Below, piece after piece: positions 1 through 8,334 of a DNA stretch of 29,146 nucleotides. A program made the position numbers and the translations under genes. Below the pieces are notes generated by a model, which saw nothing but the letters and a program-made list of their open reading frames with translations, did no database searches and had not been told where the DNA came from. How positions within the stretch are numbered: the first letter of the stretch is position 1; every line of letters starts with the position of its first letter. The stretch is taken from positions 1 through 29,146 of the forward strand of contig CALAGD010000104.1 in assembly GCA_937891425.1 (NCBI GenBank), written 5' to 3'. This DNA is from an uncultured Pigmentiphaga sp. (GTDB taxonomy: Bacteria > Pseudomonadota > Gammaproteobacteria > Burkholderiales > Burkholderiaceae_B).

Positions 1-40
1 TTTCTGGTATTCGACTTTGCAGGGTCTGTCGATGGCACCG

Positions 41-883
41 TCAGGCGTTGGCGGCGGGCCGCAGCACGGGTGGTCGGGCCTGGGGTTGCATATTGAACAC
101 CAGCGCGAAGAGCTCGCTGCGGAAGCGGATGCCAAGGCGCGTGAACGCCCGATTGCGGTACGTCTTGACCGTGGCGAGCGAGACGCCCAGGTCGGCCGCC
201 ACACCATCGTGTGAGTACCCGCGCAGCAGCCTCTCGCATACTTCTATTTCCCGCTGCGTGAGGGCAGGGCACAGTGCGCGTAGCCGCTGCCGCAGGGGTA
301 CCTCGCCAGTGGCGGGTACTTCGTCGGCATGCTGCCAGCGAATATGGCGGCGTACGCAGGCCGATATGACGTGTGCGAGTGCGCGCAGGTCGGTGAGTTC
401 GGCCGTGGTATACGCGGGCTGGTGGTCGTGGCGGTACAAATTGATGGCCAGCAGGTCGCCTTTGGCGTCGACGCTGAACAGCGAGACGCGCTCGCGCAGG
501 CCGTGCCGGATGTAGATCTGGTCGCGGTGCAAGGGATGAATATCGGCCGCCGACCAATGCCCCATCAGCAGATGATCGGGGTATGCCCGCCGCCGCGCGG
601 TCGAGAAGGTCGTGTCGGTACGATAAACGCCCTGACGGCAGTAAGTCTGCCAGCACTCGCGCGTTCGGTCGGGAACGCGATAGCTGGCCGACAGGTGCAT
701 GGCAAGCGGATGATTGGGCGCAAGGCGGTACACCGACCACGACCCGACCGGGATCATCCGATTGATTTCGGCCAGGGCAAGCGTATCAAAGTCCGGTTCG
801 CCGATGTACTGGATCAGGTTGGCCATGATCGCGTCGGCCGCCTGATTGCGCCCATAGGCACTTGACACGTCCCACACGTTCAT
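41..883 (-). CDS. LuxR-family HTH transcriptional regulator without receiver domain
   Basis: This gene encodes a 280-residue probable DNA-binding regulator. A LuxR/GerE-type helix-turn-helix spans about residues 207-258: the stretch ALTQREIEVCERLLRG opens it and VSLATVKTYRNRAFTRLGI is the recognition part. The first 200 residues show no receiver signature (no acidic pair, phospho-Asp or Lys). They have the mixed alpha/beta look of a GAF or autoinducer-like sensing domain, but I cannot assign a ligand. I chose the ATG at 883 because a strong GGAGGGAGA ribosome site lies just upstream; the frame stays open to a TTG at 1033, but that extension lacks such support. It is the last gene of the minus-strand run, downstream of the histidine kinase and hemerythrin genes, and may be transcribed with them or separately from the 203-base gap. 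DNA binding is confident; the target is unknown. Confidence 0.9.
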   Translation of the reverse strand: MNVWDVSSAYGRNQAADAIMANLIQYIGEPDFDTLALAEINRMIPVGSWSVYRLAPNHPLAMHLSASYRVPDRTRECWQTYCRQGVYRTDTTFSTARRRAYPDHLLMGHWSAADIHPLHRDQIYIRHGLRERVSLFSVDAKGDLLAINLYRHDHQPAYTTAELTDLRALAHVISACVRRHIRWQHADEVPATGEVPLRQRLRALCPALTQREIEVCERLLRGYSHDGVAADLGVSLATVKTYRNRAFTRLGIRFRSELFALVFNMQPQARPPVLRPAANA

Positions 884-1086
884 ACCGTTGTCTCCCTCCG
901 ACTGATGCGGGCTGCACGCCAGCAGGAAAACCGGTGCGCGCCCGTTCTTGCGTTCTGAGGCCCACGGAAGCATGCGCCTGGTGAAGCGTGCAGTCAGTAT
1001 TATGACGACTATTATGCGCGGTTTTTCCGGCAATATGTCAGCAGCGGCATGCGTGCAAACCCGCGGGGAGGCGATGAATTCCAGCG
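884..1086 (-). promoter_or_regulatory. Gap upstream of the luxR-type gene with possible weak promoter
   Basis: This 203-base gap lies between the hemerythrin stop and the luxR-type start. Reading the minus strand, CTGACA at 1041-1036 is followed after 19 bases by CATAAT at 1016-1011, a recognisable but long-spaced sigma70-like pair. A second CATAAT lies 12 bases further on (1004-999), as part of the repeated 7-mer TATTATG on the plus strand (998-1004 and 1010-1016). No terminator hairpin with a U-run is visible. The promoter reading is an inference from weak matches. Confidence 0.25.
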
Positions 1087-1572
1087 CTACAGGCGGGCGG
1101 CCTCGTCGGTTTCATCGGTCAGGGGCGCGCGCGGCGCTCCTTCCTGCACCATGTCCCGTTGCAGCTGCAGCATGGCCTCGGCCAGCGCATGGCGATCGGC
1201 CTCGGGCAACAGGTGGCGAATCTTCGGAAAGAGGTCATCTTCTTCCTCCTCGTGGTGATGCGCGGCCTGCTCCCGAAGAACCTTCAGTTTGGGCTCGAAG
1301 GTGGCGTCATCGGGGCGGAGTCCGTTGAGATCGGCCACCAGGCGTTTCAACGACAAATGCTCTTCCAGTGACTCGAGCAGAATGTCTTCGGTGCGATGCG
1401 CGTTTACCGCCGGAAACAGGATCTGCTCTTCCGAGGCGATGTGTGCCGCGAGGTGGTCCGCAGCGCGTTTGTAATATTGCAGGCGCTCGGCGGGGTTGTC
1501 GGTGTCGAGGGCCTTGGCCATGAGGTCTTCTGCTTCGCGGTGCTGCTGCACCAGAAAATCGACGACTTCCAT
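1087..1572 (-). CDS. Hemerythrin-like HHE cation-binding domain protein
   Basis: This gene encodes a 161-residue soluble four-helix-bundle protein of the hemerythrin/HHE family, expected to bind a di-iron centre and to act in oxygen, nitric oxide or iron-related stress handling. The ligand pattern is visible: H11 in the first helix, H44 and E48/E49 in HIASEEQ, H72 in EEHLSLK, and a striking HHHEEEEDD run at 105-113 that supplies the last His/Glu ligands. The acidic, polar C-terminal tail after about residue 142 is outside the domain. I chose the ATG at 1572 because GGAG lies just upstream; an in-frame TTG at 1614 would add 14 residues and nearly touch the kinase stop. The gene follows the hybrid kinase by 42 bases on the same strand, so co-transcription is likely. 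The exact metal-dependent function is unknown. Confidence 0.9.
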   Translation of the reverse strand: MEVVDFLVQQHREAEDLMAKALDTDNPAERLQYYKRAADHLAAHIASEEQILFPAVNAHRTEDILLESLEEHLSLKRLVADLNGLRPDDATFEPKLKVLREQAAHHHEEEEDDLFPKIRHLLPEADRHALAEAMLQLQRDMVQEGAPRAPLTDETDEAARL

Positions 1573-1614
1573 CGGGGTCTCCGGTTGGTGGGGTGTGCCG
1601 CAGCACAGCACCAA

Positions 1615-3255
1615 TCATGCCCGGGTGGCGTGGTTCCCTTCCGTTCCGGAAGCGCGGGGCGGTTCGCGCCGGCGTACGCCCAGGCGCTCGAGCAAGGTGA
1701 GCAATGCATCCAGCGTTACCGGCTTGCCAAGGTGTGCCTTGAAGCCGGCCGCCAGGGCGCGGCGAATGTCCTGGGCCCGGGCGAACCCGGTGAGTGCGAT
1801 GGCGGGAACGTCACGCATGCCGCATTCGTGATGCAGGCGTGCCAGCAGCTCGTGCCCGTCCATGTTTGGCATGGAGACGTCCGACAGGATGAGATCGAAG
1901 TGCTGGTTGTGCGCCTGCTCCAGCGCCTCGATGCCACTGCGTGCGAGAGTGACTTTCGCGCCTTCGAGCTCGAGCAGATAGCCGAATGCCTCAAGGGTAT
2001 CGACGGCATCGTCCACCAGCAGCACGCGCAACCCGCATAGCCTGCCCTGGTTCGGCCGCGACACCTCGGGGCGGGGACTGGCCACGGCATTTTCCGACTC
2101 GGCCACCAGGGGTAGCCACACGGTGAAGCGCGATCCCTTGTCGATACCTTCGGAGCAGGCCTTGACCTGTCCGCCGTGCAGCTGCGTGAGCTGCCTGACC
2201 AGAGCCAGCCCCACGCCCAGGCCGCCTTCACGTCGGGTCGTGTGCGTATCGGCTTGTCCGAACATTTCGAATATCTTGGGCAGCAGCCGATGATCGATGC
2301 CCCTGCCCGTGTCGATGACGTCGATGCGCACCCGGGGCCCGTCGCGCAGCACATTCACGGTGATGCGTCCTCCGCGAGGGGTGAATTTGATGGCATTGCT
2401 GAGCAAGTTCCATACAATCTGCTCAAGTCGCACTTCGTCGCCGTCAAGTACCAGTGGTGCCTCTTCAGCATTCAGCACCAGTTCCAGCCCGGCCTGATCG
2501 ATGTCGTTGCGCGCATTCTCGACCACGTTGCGCACCACGTCCACGGCATCGAGGCGCGTACGGTTCAGGGTGAGCTTGCCGGTATGAATGCGTGAAAGAT
2601 CCAGCAGGTCGTCGATGATCTTGACCTGGTTCATGACCGAACGCTGGATCGTTGCGATCGACTTGCTGGCCATCGGCGAGTTGCGCACTTCGGGCAGGTG
2701 GGCCAGCAACTCGGCGTTGACGTAGATGAGGTTGAGCGGGTGTTTCAGCTCGTGCGACATCACGGCGAGGTATTCGTCCTTGAGCTGATTGGCCATTTGT
2801 GCCCGTTTGCGCACCCAGCGCTCGTGCCGCAGCATGGCCTCGTGCAGCCGCTCCACGCGCTTGGCGACCGTGTAGTCGCGGGTGATCTTCACGAAGCCCA
2901 GGGTGGGGTCGTGGCCCAGCGGGGTGGTGACGCCGCTGCAATAGAGGCGGGTGCCCCCCTTGTGCTGCAGCCAGCGCTCTTCCGCCGAGCGGCCGTAAGC
3001 GCGGGCCCGGCGGATTTCATTTTGCGGAACACCGTTCGCACGATCCTGTGGCAGGTAGGTGAGGTCGACGGGTTGCCCGATGGCTTCCTGGGCCGGATAG
3101 CCGAACAGTATCTCGGCACCCTGGTTCCAGGTCGTGATGATGCCGCTGGCATCCAGTGTGATGATGGCGTAATCGGTTGTACTGTTCAACGCAAGTTGAA
3201 GCAGCTCGTTCAGATTCGTATTGCTTGAACCTGGCCTGGGAGTGTCGGGGTGCAT
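1615..3255 (-). CDS. Soluble PAS-domain hybrid sensor histidine kinase
   Basis: This gene encodes a 546-residue cytoplasmic sensor kinase with no visible transmembrane segment or signal peptide. A PAS domain covers roughly residues 15-130. The dimerisation and phosphoacceptor helix follows, with H168 in the stretch VMSHELKHPLNLI. The ATPase domain has an N-box (N283 and N287 in WNLLSNAIK), a G1 box (D315 in DTGRGI), an F-box (FEMFGQ) and a G2 box (EGGLGVGL). The C-terminal receiver runs from about 409 to 527, with the acidic pair D415/D416, phosphoacceptor D459 in LILSDVSMP and conserved K511. ATP-driven autophosphorylation of His168 and transfer to Asp459 is expected. No Hpt protein or separate output regulator is visible nearby. 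I chose the ATG at 3255, with GGAG about nine bases upstream, over an earlier in-frame start at 3327. The signal is unknown. Confidence 0.95.
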   Translation of the reverse strand: MHPDTPRPGSSNTNLNELLQLALNSTTDYAIITLDASGIITTWNQGAEILFGYPAQEAIGQPVDLTYLPQDRANGVPQNEIRRARAYGRSAEERWLQHKGGTRLYCSGVTTPLGHDPTLGFVKITRDYTVAKRVERLHEAMLRHERWVRKRAQMANQLKDEYLAVMSHELKHPLNLIYVNAELLAHLPEVRNSPMASKSIATIQRSVMNQVKIIDDLLDLSRIHTGKLTLNRTRLDAVDVVRNVVENARNDIDQAGLELVLNAEEAPLVLDGDEVRLEQIVWNLLSNAIKFTPRGGRITVNVLRDGPRVRIDVIDTGRGIDHRLLPKIFEMFGQADTHTTRREGGLGVGLALVRQLTQLHGGQVKACSEGIDKGSRFTVWLPLVAESENAVASPRPEVSRPNQGRLCGLRVLLVDDAVDTLEAFGYLLELEGAKVTLARSGIEALEQAHNQHFDLILSDVSMPNMDGHELLARLHHECGMRDVPAIALTGFARAQDIRRALAAGFKAHLGKPVTLDALLTLLERLGVRRREPPRASGTEGNHATRA

Positions 3256-3376
3256 GAAACCGTCTCCGCGGAGAAACCGTGTGCAAGCGCCGGACGTACG
3301 CAGACGTTTACTACTTGCTTCCTCCATCCTGGGGGCGCGGTGGGGTTACTGGCATGCCAGCAGCACGCGCGCATAT
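3256..3376 (-). other. Gap between treY and the histidine kinase gene
   Basis: This 121-base gap shows no intrinsic terminator with a U-run after the treY stop and no convincing promoter for the kinase gene. A perfect 12-base palindrome, CTGGCATGCCAG, sits at 3349-3360 and may be chance. The kinase and hemerythrin genes could therefore receive read-through from the glucan operon. Confidence 0.4.
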
Positions 3377-6196
3377 TCAATCATGCCACAAGCCAATCGA
3401 AAATGTGTTAACGACCTTGCCTACCGGGAGGTGGTCGTCGTGCAGCGTGAGCGGGGGAATTTGACCGGACAAGGCGGAGTGCAGGGTCGTACCGAACATC
3501 TCCGGCGGTATCCGCAGCGCCGTGTCGCCCCAATACCGCGCCGGTATCACGGGCAGTGTCAGTCTGGCCCGACTTTTTGTAAGCTTTTGCAACAAGATGT
3601 ACGGCATGCGCGGGACTACGACCAGCACCGAGCGCCCCGCGTGCTGGCGCAAGAATGCAACGACGTGCTCGGCTGCCGCGCCTTGCGCCGGGAGCGCGCG
3701 ATATGTGCCCCTGGTGAACAGCTCGGGGAAGCGTCGCCGCAGGTGGAGCGCACGCTGAATCAGATGCTGCTTGATCCGGCCCGAACGCCAGTCGTCGAGC
3801 AAACCGGAAAACCCCGATGCGTCAGTCAGTGCTCTGACCCTTGCACCGAAATCGACCGGACGGCGGTTGTCGGGGTCAGTCAACGAGAAATCCCACCATT
3901 CGCATCCCTGGAACATGTCGGGCACGCCAGGTACCGTCAGGCGCAGCAGGGTCTGCGCGAGGCTGTTCAGCGCCCCAGCTGGTGCGATCCAGTCGATGAA
4001 CTGCACGAGCATTTCGCGATGTTGCGCGCATTCGGCAGCTAACAGACGGCTGCGAATGAATTGTTCACATAATGTTTCGTATTCGGTGTCCGGGTCGAAC
4101 CAGCTGGAGCGTTGTTTGGCCTCGCGCAGCGCCTTCCGGTGCCATTGGACCACGCGGTTCGTGAAGTCTGCCAGGCCGTCGCGGTCGTCGGCAGCGAGGT
4201 TCAGCGGCCAGACGCCGACCAGGGTCTGCAGCACGACATACTGGTCGACCGGATGGGGCAGGCGGGTCGTGTGGTGCTCGGCCACAGGTACAGCACTGCT
4301 CTCGGGAAGACTCATCCATGTGCGCACAAAGTCGCGCCACACATCGGGAACCTCGCTGAGCACGGCAAGGCGTGCGCGGGCATCTTCGCCGCGCTTGTGG
4401 TCGTGGGTGGCCGTCGCCAGCAAGCCCGTGGGGAAGGACTCGCGCCGCCGCTGCATGCGTGCGTGAAATTCCTCCGGATGCAGGGAGAACTGCGCGGGTG
4501 TGCCGCCGACTTCGTTGCGTGAAAGCAGTCTGGCGTGCCGGTAAAAGGCGGTGTCTTCGACCGATTTGGCCGCCAGGGCCGAGGTGAGTTGCTGGAATTG
4601 CCGGATCGCGGTCAGCTGCAGCTCACGCTGCGCGCTTGCGCCCGCTTTCTCGGGCGGGTGTCCACCCAGCCATGCATCCAGACACTCAAGCAGCGGCAGA
4701 TCGACGCGCGGCAGGCGGTTGGCCGCCTGTTGCCTGGCCATGCCAAAGAACCGGGCGTCGTCATCATGGCGTCCGTGCGCGTCGGCATAGGTGCGGTACA
4801 CGGGGAAGCTTGCCAGCAATTCGCTCAGTACGCGCCGTATGGCGGGAACCGCGAAGTCGCGCGTGGCCGCATGGGCCTGTCCAAGCTGGTGCAGACGTCG
4901 CGTCAGAGTTTCTGTTTCTCCGGCAAAATGCCGGGTGATCAGCGTAACCCTTGCTTCGTATTCGTATTGTGCGAACTCGGCCGTATCGCCCGCGATTTCC
5001 TGCCACAATTGCTCCAGCGGCTGTTTACCTTCGGGTGCATGCAGCAGGGCGCCGACTTCGTTCATGAAGTCGTATCCGCTGGTGCCGTCTACCTGCCAGC
5101 CAGCGGGCAGGCTTTCATCGGCTGCCAGAATCTTCTCCACCAGGATGTACGGCGGGCGCTGCGCAAGGGCGTCAGGGCGGGCGGTACCGGCCGCCGCCAG
5201 GGCATCGCGCAGGGCCAGGCAATACGCTCGCGGATCGCCCAGTCCGTCCACATGATCAATCCGCACACCATCTATCAGGCCTTCGGCGTAAAGGCGCAGC
5301 ACGAGCGCATGCGCTGCCGTGAAAACCTCCGTGCGCTCCATGCGTGTGCCGATCAGGTCGCTCACTTCAAAGAACCGGCGCCAATTCATGGCGTCAGCGG
5401 CACAGCGCCACCATGTCAGGCGGTAGGGCTGGCGCTCCAGCAAGCGGTGCAGGCGTAGCCGCCCGAGCGGCTGGAGCGGGTCGTAATGGGCAAGTGCCGC
5501 GGCGATGCCTGCCGCCACTTCGGGCAAGCGCGCTGCCTGCCGGAGCAGCTCGCAGGCCATGTCGCCGTGTCCGCCATACGTGCTGGTCGAAAGGGCGTCG
5601 AACGCCCGGCACAGCGCGAGCAGGTGGGCCGATTCGGGCGCGTTGCGCAGGATGCTGCCATAGCTGGCAGGGGTAACCGGAAACGGACGGTCGTGATAGC
5701 GCACGACGAACTCGGCGGTGTCGACCACGTACTCCAGCCGCAGGTTGCCCGCCTCAAGTTCATCGGCATAGGGATCGGCCAGAAAGGGTGCGATGACCTT
5801 GCCGCGCATGCCCGGATAGGGAGACTGCCAGTCGATATCGAAGAATCTCGCGTACGGGCTGGCCTGGCCCCACTTGAGGACGCTCCACCACCAGGCGTTG
5901 TCCGCATGGGTGGCCATGTGGTTGGGGACAATGTCCAGAACGAGACCCATGCCATGCGTTCGCAGCTTCTGCGCGAACCGGCACAGTGCTTCTTCGCCGC
6001 CCAGCTCGGGATTGATGACGTTGTAGTCGACGACATCGTAGCCATGAGCCGAGCCCGGTACGGCACGGGTCAGGGGTGAGGCATAGACGTGGCTGATGCC
6101 GAGCGCAGCGAGGTAGTCCACCCGCGCGCACGCATCATCCAGGGTGAACTCGGGCCGAAATTGCAGTCGGATGGTGGCGCGGATGGGCAGGGTCAT
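3377..6196 (-). CDS. treY: Malto-oligosyltrehalose synthase
   Basis: This gene encodes a 939-residue GH13 enzyme that isomerises the reducing-end alpha-1,4 bond of malto-oligosaccharides to an alpha,alpha-1,1 bond, giving maltooligosyl-trehalose for TreZ. Visible motifs are LDIVPNHM (residues 87-94), the nucleophile D314 in DGVRIDHVDGL, the acid/base E354 in ILVEKI, and D599 in THDHKRGED, a signature of this family rather than of amylases. The length is near the upper end of the family range. The ATG start overlaps the malQ stop as ATGA and has no purine-rich ribosome site upstream, so translation probably depends on coupling to malQ. It is the last gene of the glucan operon. Its product is the direct substrate of the treZ product encoded two genes earlier. 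Confidence 0.97.
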   Translation of the reverse strand: MTLPIRATIRLQFRPEFTLDDACARVDYLAALGISHVYASPLTRAVPGSAHGYDVVDYNVINPELGGEEALCRFAQKLRTHGMGLVLDIVPNHMATHADNAWWWSVLKWGQASPYARFFDIDWQSPYPGMRGKVIAPFLADPYADELEAGNLRLEYVVDTAEFVVRYHDRPFPVTPASYGSILRNAPESAHLLALCRAFDALSTSTYGGHGDMACELLRQAARLPEVAAGIAAALAHYDPLQPLGRLRLHRLLERQPYRLTWWRCAADAMNWRRFFEVSDLIGTRMERTEVFTAAHALVLRLYAEGLIDGVRIDHVDGLGDPRAYCLALRDALAAAGTARPDALAQRPPYILVEKILAADESLPAGWQVDGTSGYDFMNEVGALLHAPEGKQPLEQLWQEIAGDTAEFAQYEYEARVTLITRHFAGETETLTRRLHQLGQAHAATRDFAVPAIRRVLSELLASFPVYRTYADAHGRHDDDARFFGMARQQAANRLPRVDLPLLECLDAWLGGHPPEKAGASAQRELQLTAIRQFQQLTSALAAKSVEDTAFYRHARLLSRNEVGGTPAQFSLHPEEFHARMQRRRESFPTGLLATATHDHKRGEDARARLAVLSEVPDVWRDFVRTWMSLPESSAVPVAEHHTTRLPHPVDQYVVLQTLVGVWPLNLAADDRDGLADFTNRVVQWHRKALREAKQRSSWFDPDTEYETLCEQFIRSRLLAAECAQHREMLVQFIDWIAPAGALNSLAQTLLRLTVPGVPDMFQGCEWWDFSLTDPDNRRPVDFGARVRALTDASGFSGLLDDWRSGRIKQHLIQRALHLRRRFPELFTRGTYRALPAQGAAAEHVVAFLRQHAGRSVLVVVPRMPYILLQKLTKSRARLTLPVIPARYWGDTALRIPPEMFGTTLHSALSGQIPPLTLHDDHLPVGKVVNTFSIGLWHD

Positions 6197-8334
6197 GGTG
6201 CGGTCGGGTGAGGTGGGGGTGTGCCTGGCGGAGCTGCGTCAGCGGCGACCTCCGACATGACGCTGCGGCGCCGGGCGCGCGCCAGCTGCTGTACCCGGTT
6301 GTAGCCTGCGCCGCCGTAGAACAGCTGCTCGACGGTTTCAGGCATGCGGCGGCGCCAGTTGGGATGCGCATTGACGGTACCCGGCAGGTTCGCCTGCTCG
6401 ATCACGCCGCAAAGATCATCGAGCGGCATGAGCACGAGCGGCGCGGGGGTGCGGCCGACGAAATCGATGATGCGCTCGAGCGGAGCCCGTTGCGGGGGCT
6501 CAGGGGGGTCGTCCGGCCGGCGTACCGCCATCCACAAGGCCGTACGTTCGCGGGCGCGCTGGGCGCGCGCCTGGTCTTCGCCACGGCCACCCAGCAGCTG
6601 AAGTCGGGCCCGCCAGTCGAGATCGCGTCCGTTCCACCAGCCGGCCACGGTGGGCAGGTCGTGCGTACTGGTCATCGCCACGTTCTGCCGGTCCCATTCG
6701 GCTGCTGGCAGAAATTCGGTGTCGTTGCCTGGCCGGCGTTCGAACCACAGCACGCTCATGCCGTACATGCCGGCGGCGTGAATGCGAGCGTTGAAGTCGG
6801 GGGGCACGCTGCCGAGGTTTTCTGCGAGTATCACTGCGCGGTGCCGGGCAGATTCCAGCGCGATGAGTCGGGCCATGTCGTCGAAGGGGTAATGCACGAA
6901 CGCACCCTGGGTGGGATCGGCTCCACGCGGGACCAGCCACATGCGTGCCAGCCCCAGCGCGTGGTCGATGCGTACACCCCCGGCGTGGCGCAGGGCCGCG
7001 CGCAGCGTTGCGATGAACGCCTGATAGCCATTGCGGCGCAGAGCCTGCGGTGAAAACGCAGTCAAGCCCCAGGCCTGGCCCAGCGGATTGTACGCGTCAG
7101 GGGGCGCACCCGGCGTCAGGCCGGTGAGCAGGTCGTCGGGCCGGCTCCAGGCCTGGCTGCCGGCCGGGTCAGTGCCCACGGCCACATCGGTGATGATGCC
7201 GATGTTCATGCCGGCCGAGGTGGCGGTTGCCTGGGCCTGCTGCAACCCCCGGGTGGCCAGCCACTGCAGGAAGATGTGAAAGCCGATCTCATAGCCATGT
7301 TCGCGCGCGAACATGCGCACTTCAGAGGTGTCGGGACGACGGTATTCGGCCGGCCAGGTCTGCCAGTCGGGCAAGTCTTCGGCCATGAGCCGGGCGTGCA
7401 GGGCCTCGAACACGGCGTGCTGCTCGAGCGACTGGCCACCTTCCCGGCGAAACGCCTTGAATTCTTCCACCTGCCGGAGCGGGGCTGCATGGGCGAAAGC
7501 ATCGAACAGCCGGCGCATGACCGCCATGCGCGCGCGCACCACCGTGGGCCAGTCCACCAGCAGCGATTCTTCCAGGCGCGAGAAGATCTGTTCCAGACCA
7601 AGTTCCCAGATGGCGCGGCGCACCGCATGGGCGTCGAAGGTCTGGTAAGGGTCGACATGGCTGACATTGAACCACTCGCGGCTGGAAGGCGCGTAAGGGC
7701 TGTAGTGGTACGGGTTGGCGCTGAACATCGCGTGCACCGGACTGATGGCAAGCGCGTCTGCGCCCGCCCTGGCAACCGCGCGCGCCAGCGATTCGAGCGA
7801 CGAGTAGTCACCGACGCCGCCCAGTCCATGCTGCTCGCTGCGTACGCCATAGAGCTGGACGCTCACTCCCCAGGCATGCGGGCGGTCGGAGTAGCACACG
7901 GTTTCCAGCGAAACACAGCGTTCCGGTGCCACCGCCAGGGTCACCGAATGTTCTCCCAGGTTCAGCCGGTGGTAGCCTGCATGCGCGATGGGGGGCAGCA
8001 CCAGCCGGCCGTGGCTGTCCGGTACCACGGTGCCGGACAACTCTCCGCCGTGTTCCAGTTCGATTTGCCAGACACCAGCTGGCAGGCAACCGGGCAGGAT
8101 GACGGGTTGCCCGATGGTGGCGGTCAGCAGCGGGGGGCAGGCGCGCGCCTGTTCGTGCAGGCGCTGGAGACTGTCGCGCAGGTCGCCGGCCGTGCGGGCG
8201 GGCAGGTGCAGCGCTTCAAGTATCGCGTGCAGCACGTCGTCAGTCACGGCATGCGTGCGGCCCGTGACGTCGTGCCATTGAATCTGTATGCCGGCGGCTT
8301 GCGCCAGCGCATGCAACGGGTTCGAACTGCTCAT
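6193..8334 (-). CDS. malQ: 4-alpha-glucanotransferase (amylomaltase)
   Basis: This gene encodes a 713-residue GH77 amylomaltase that transfers maltosyl or longer units between malto-oligosaccharides, releasing glucose and lengthening acceptors. The length fits the long proteobacterial type with an N-terminal extension of about 140 residues. Catalytic features are nucleophile D457 in GGVRIDHALGL, acid/base E505 in VILAENLGS, and D559 in MTSTHDLPT. The motif HGLGGVGDYSSLE near residues 169-181 is also typical of the family. The start overlaps the treZ stop by ATGA, and the stop overlaps the treY start in the same way. In this context it would extend the short chains released by GlgX debranching so that TreY can use them. 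The assignment is secure. Confidence 0.97.
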   Translation of the reverse strand: MSSSNPLHALAQAAGIQIQWHDVTGRTHAVTDDVLHAILEALHLPARTAGDLRDSLQRLHEQARACPPLLTATIGQPVILPGCLPAGVWQIELEHGGELSGTVVPDSHGRLVLPPIAHAGYHRLNLGEHSVTLAVAPERCVSLETVCYSDRPHAWGVSVQLYGVRSEQHGLGGVGDYSSLESLARAVARAGADALAISPVHAMFSANPYHYSPYAPSSREWFNVSHVDPYQTFDAHAVRRAIWELGLEQIFSRLEESLLVDWPTVVRARMAVMRRLFDAFAHAAPLRQVEEFKAFRREGGQSLEQHAVFEALHARLMAEDLPDWQTWPAEYRRPDTSEVRMFAREHGYEIGFHIFLQWLATRGLQQAQATATSAGMNIGIITDVAVGTDPAGSQAWSRPDDLLTGLTPGAPPDAYNPLGQAWGLTAFSPQALRRNGYQAFIATLRAALRHAGGVRIDHALGLARMWLVPRGADPTQGAFVHYPFDDMARLIALESARHRAVILAENLGSVPPDFNARIHAAGMYGMSVLWFERRPGNDTEFLPAAEWDRQNVAMTSTHDLPTVAGWWNGRDLDWRARLQLLGGRGEDQARAQRARERTALWMAVRRPDDPPEPPQRAPLERIIDFVGRTPAPLVLMPLDDLCGVIEQANLPGTVNAHPNWRRRMPETVEQLFYGGAGYNRVQQLARARRRSVMSEVAADAAPPGTPPPHPTAP

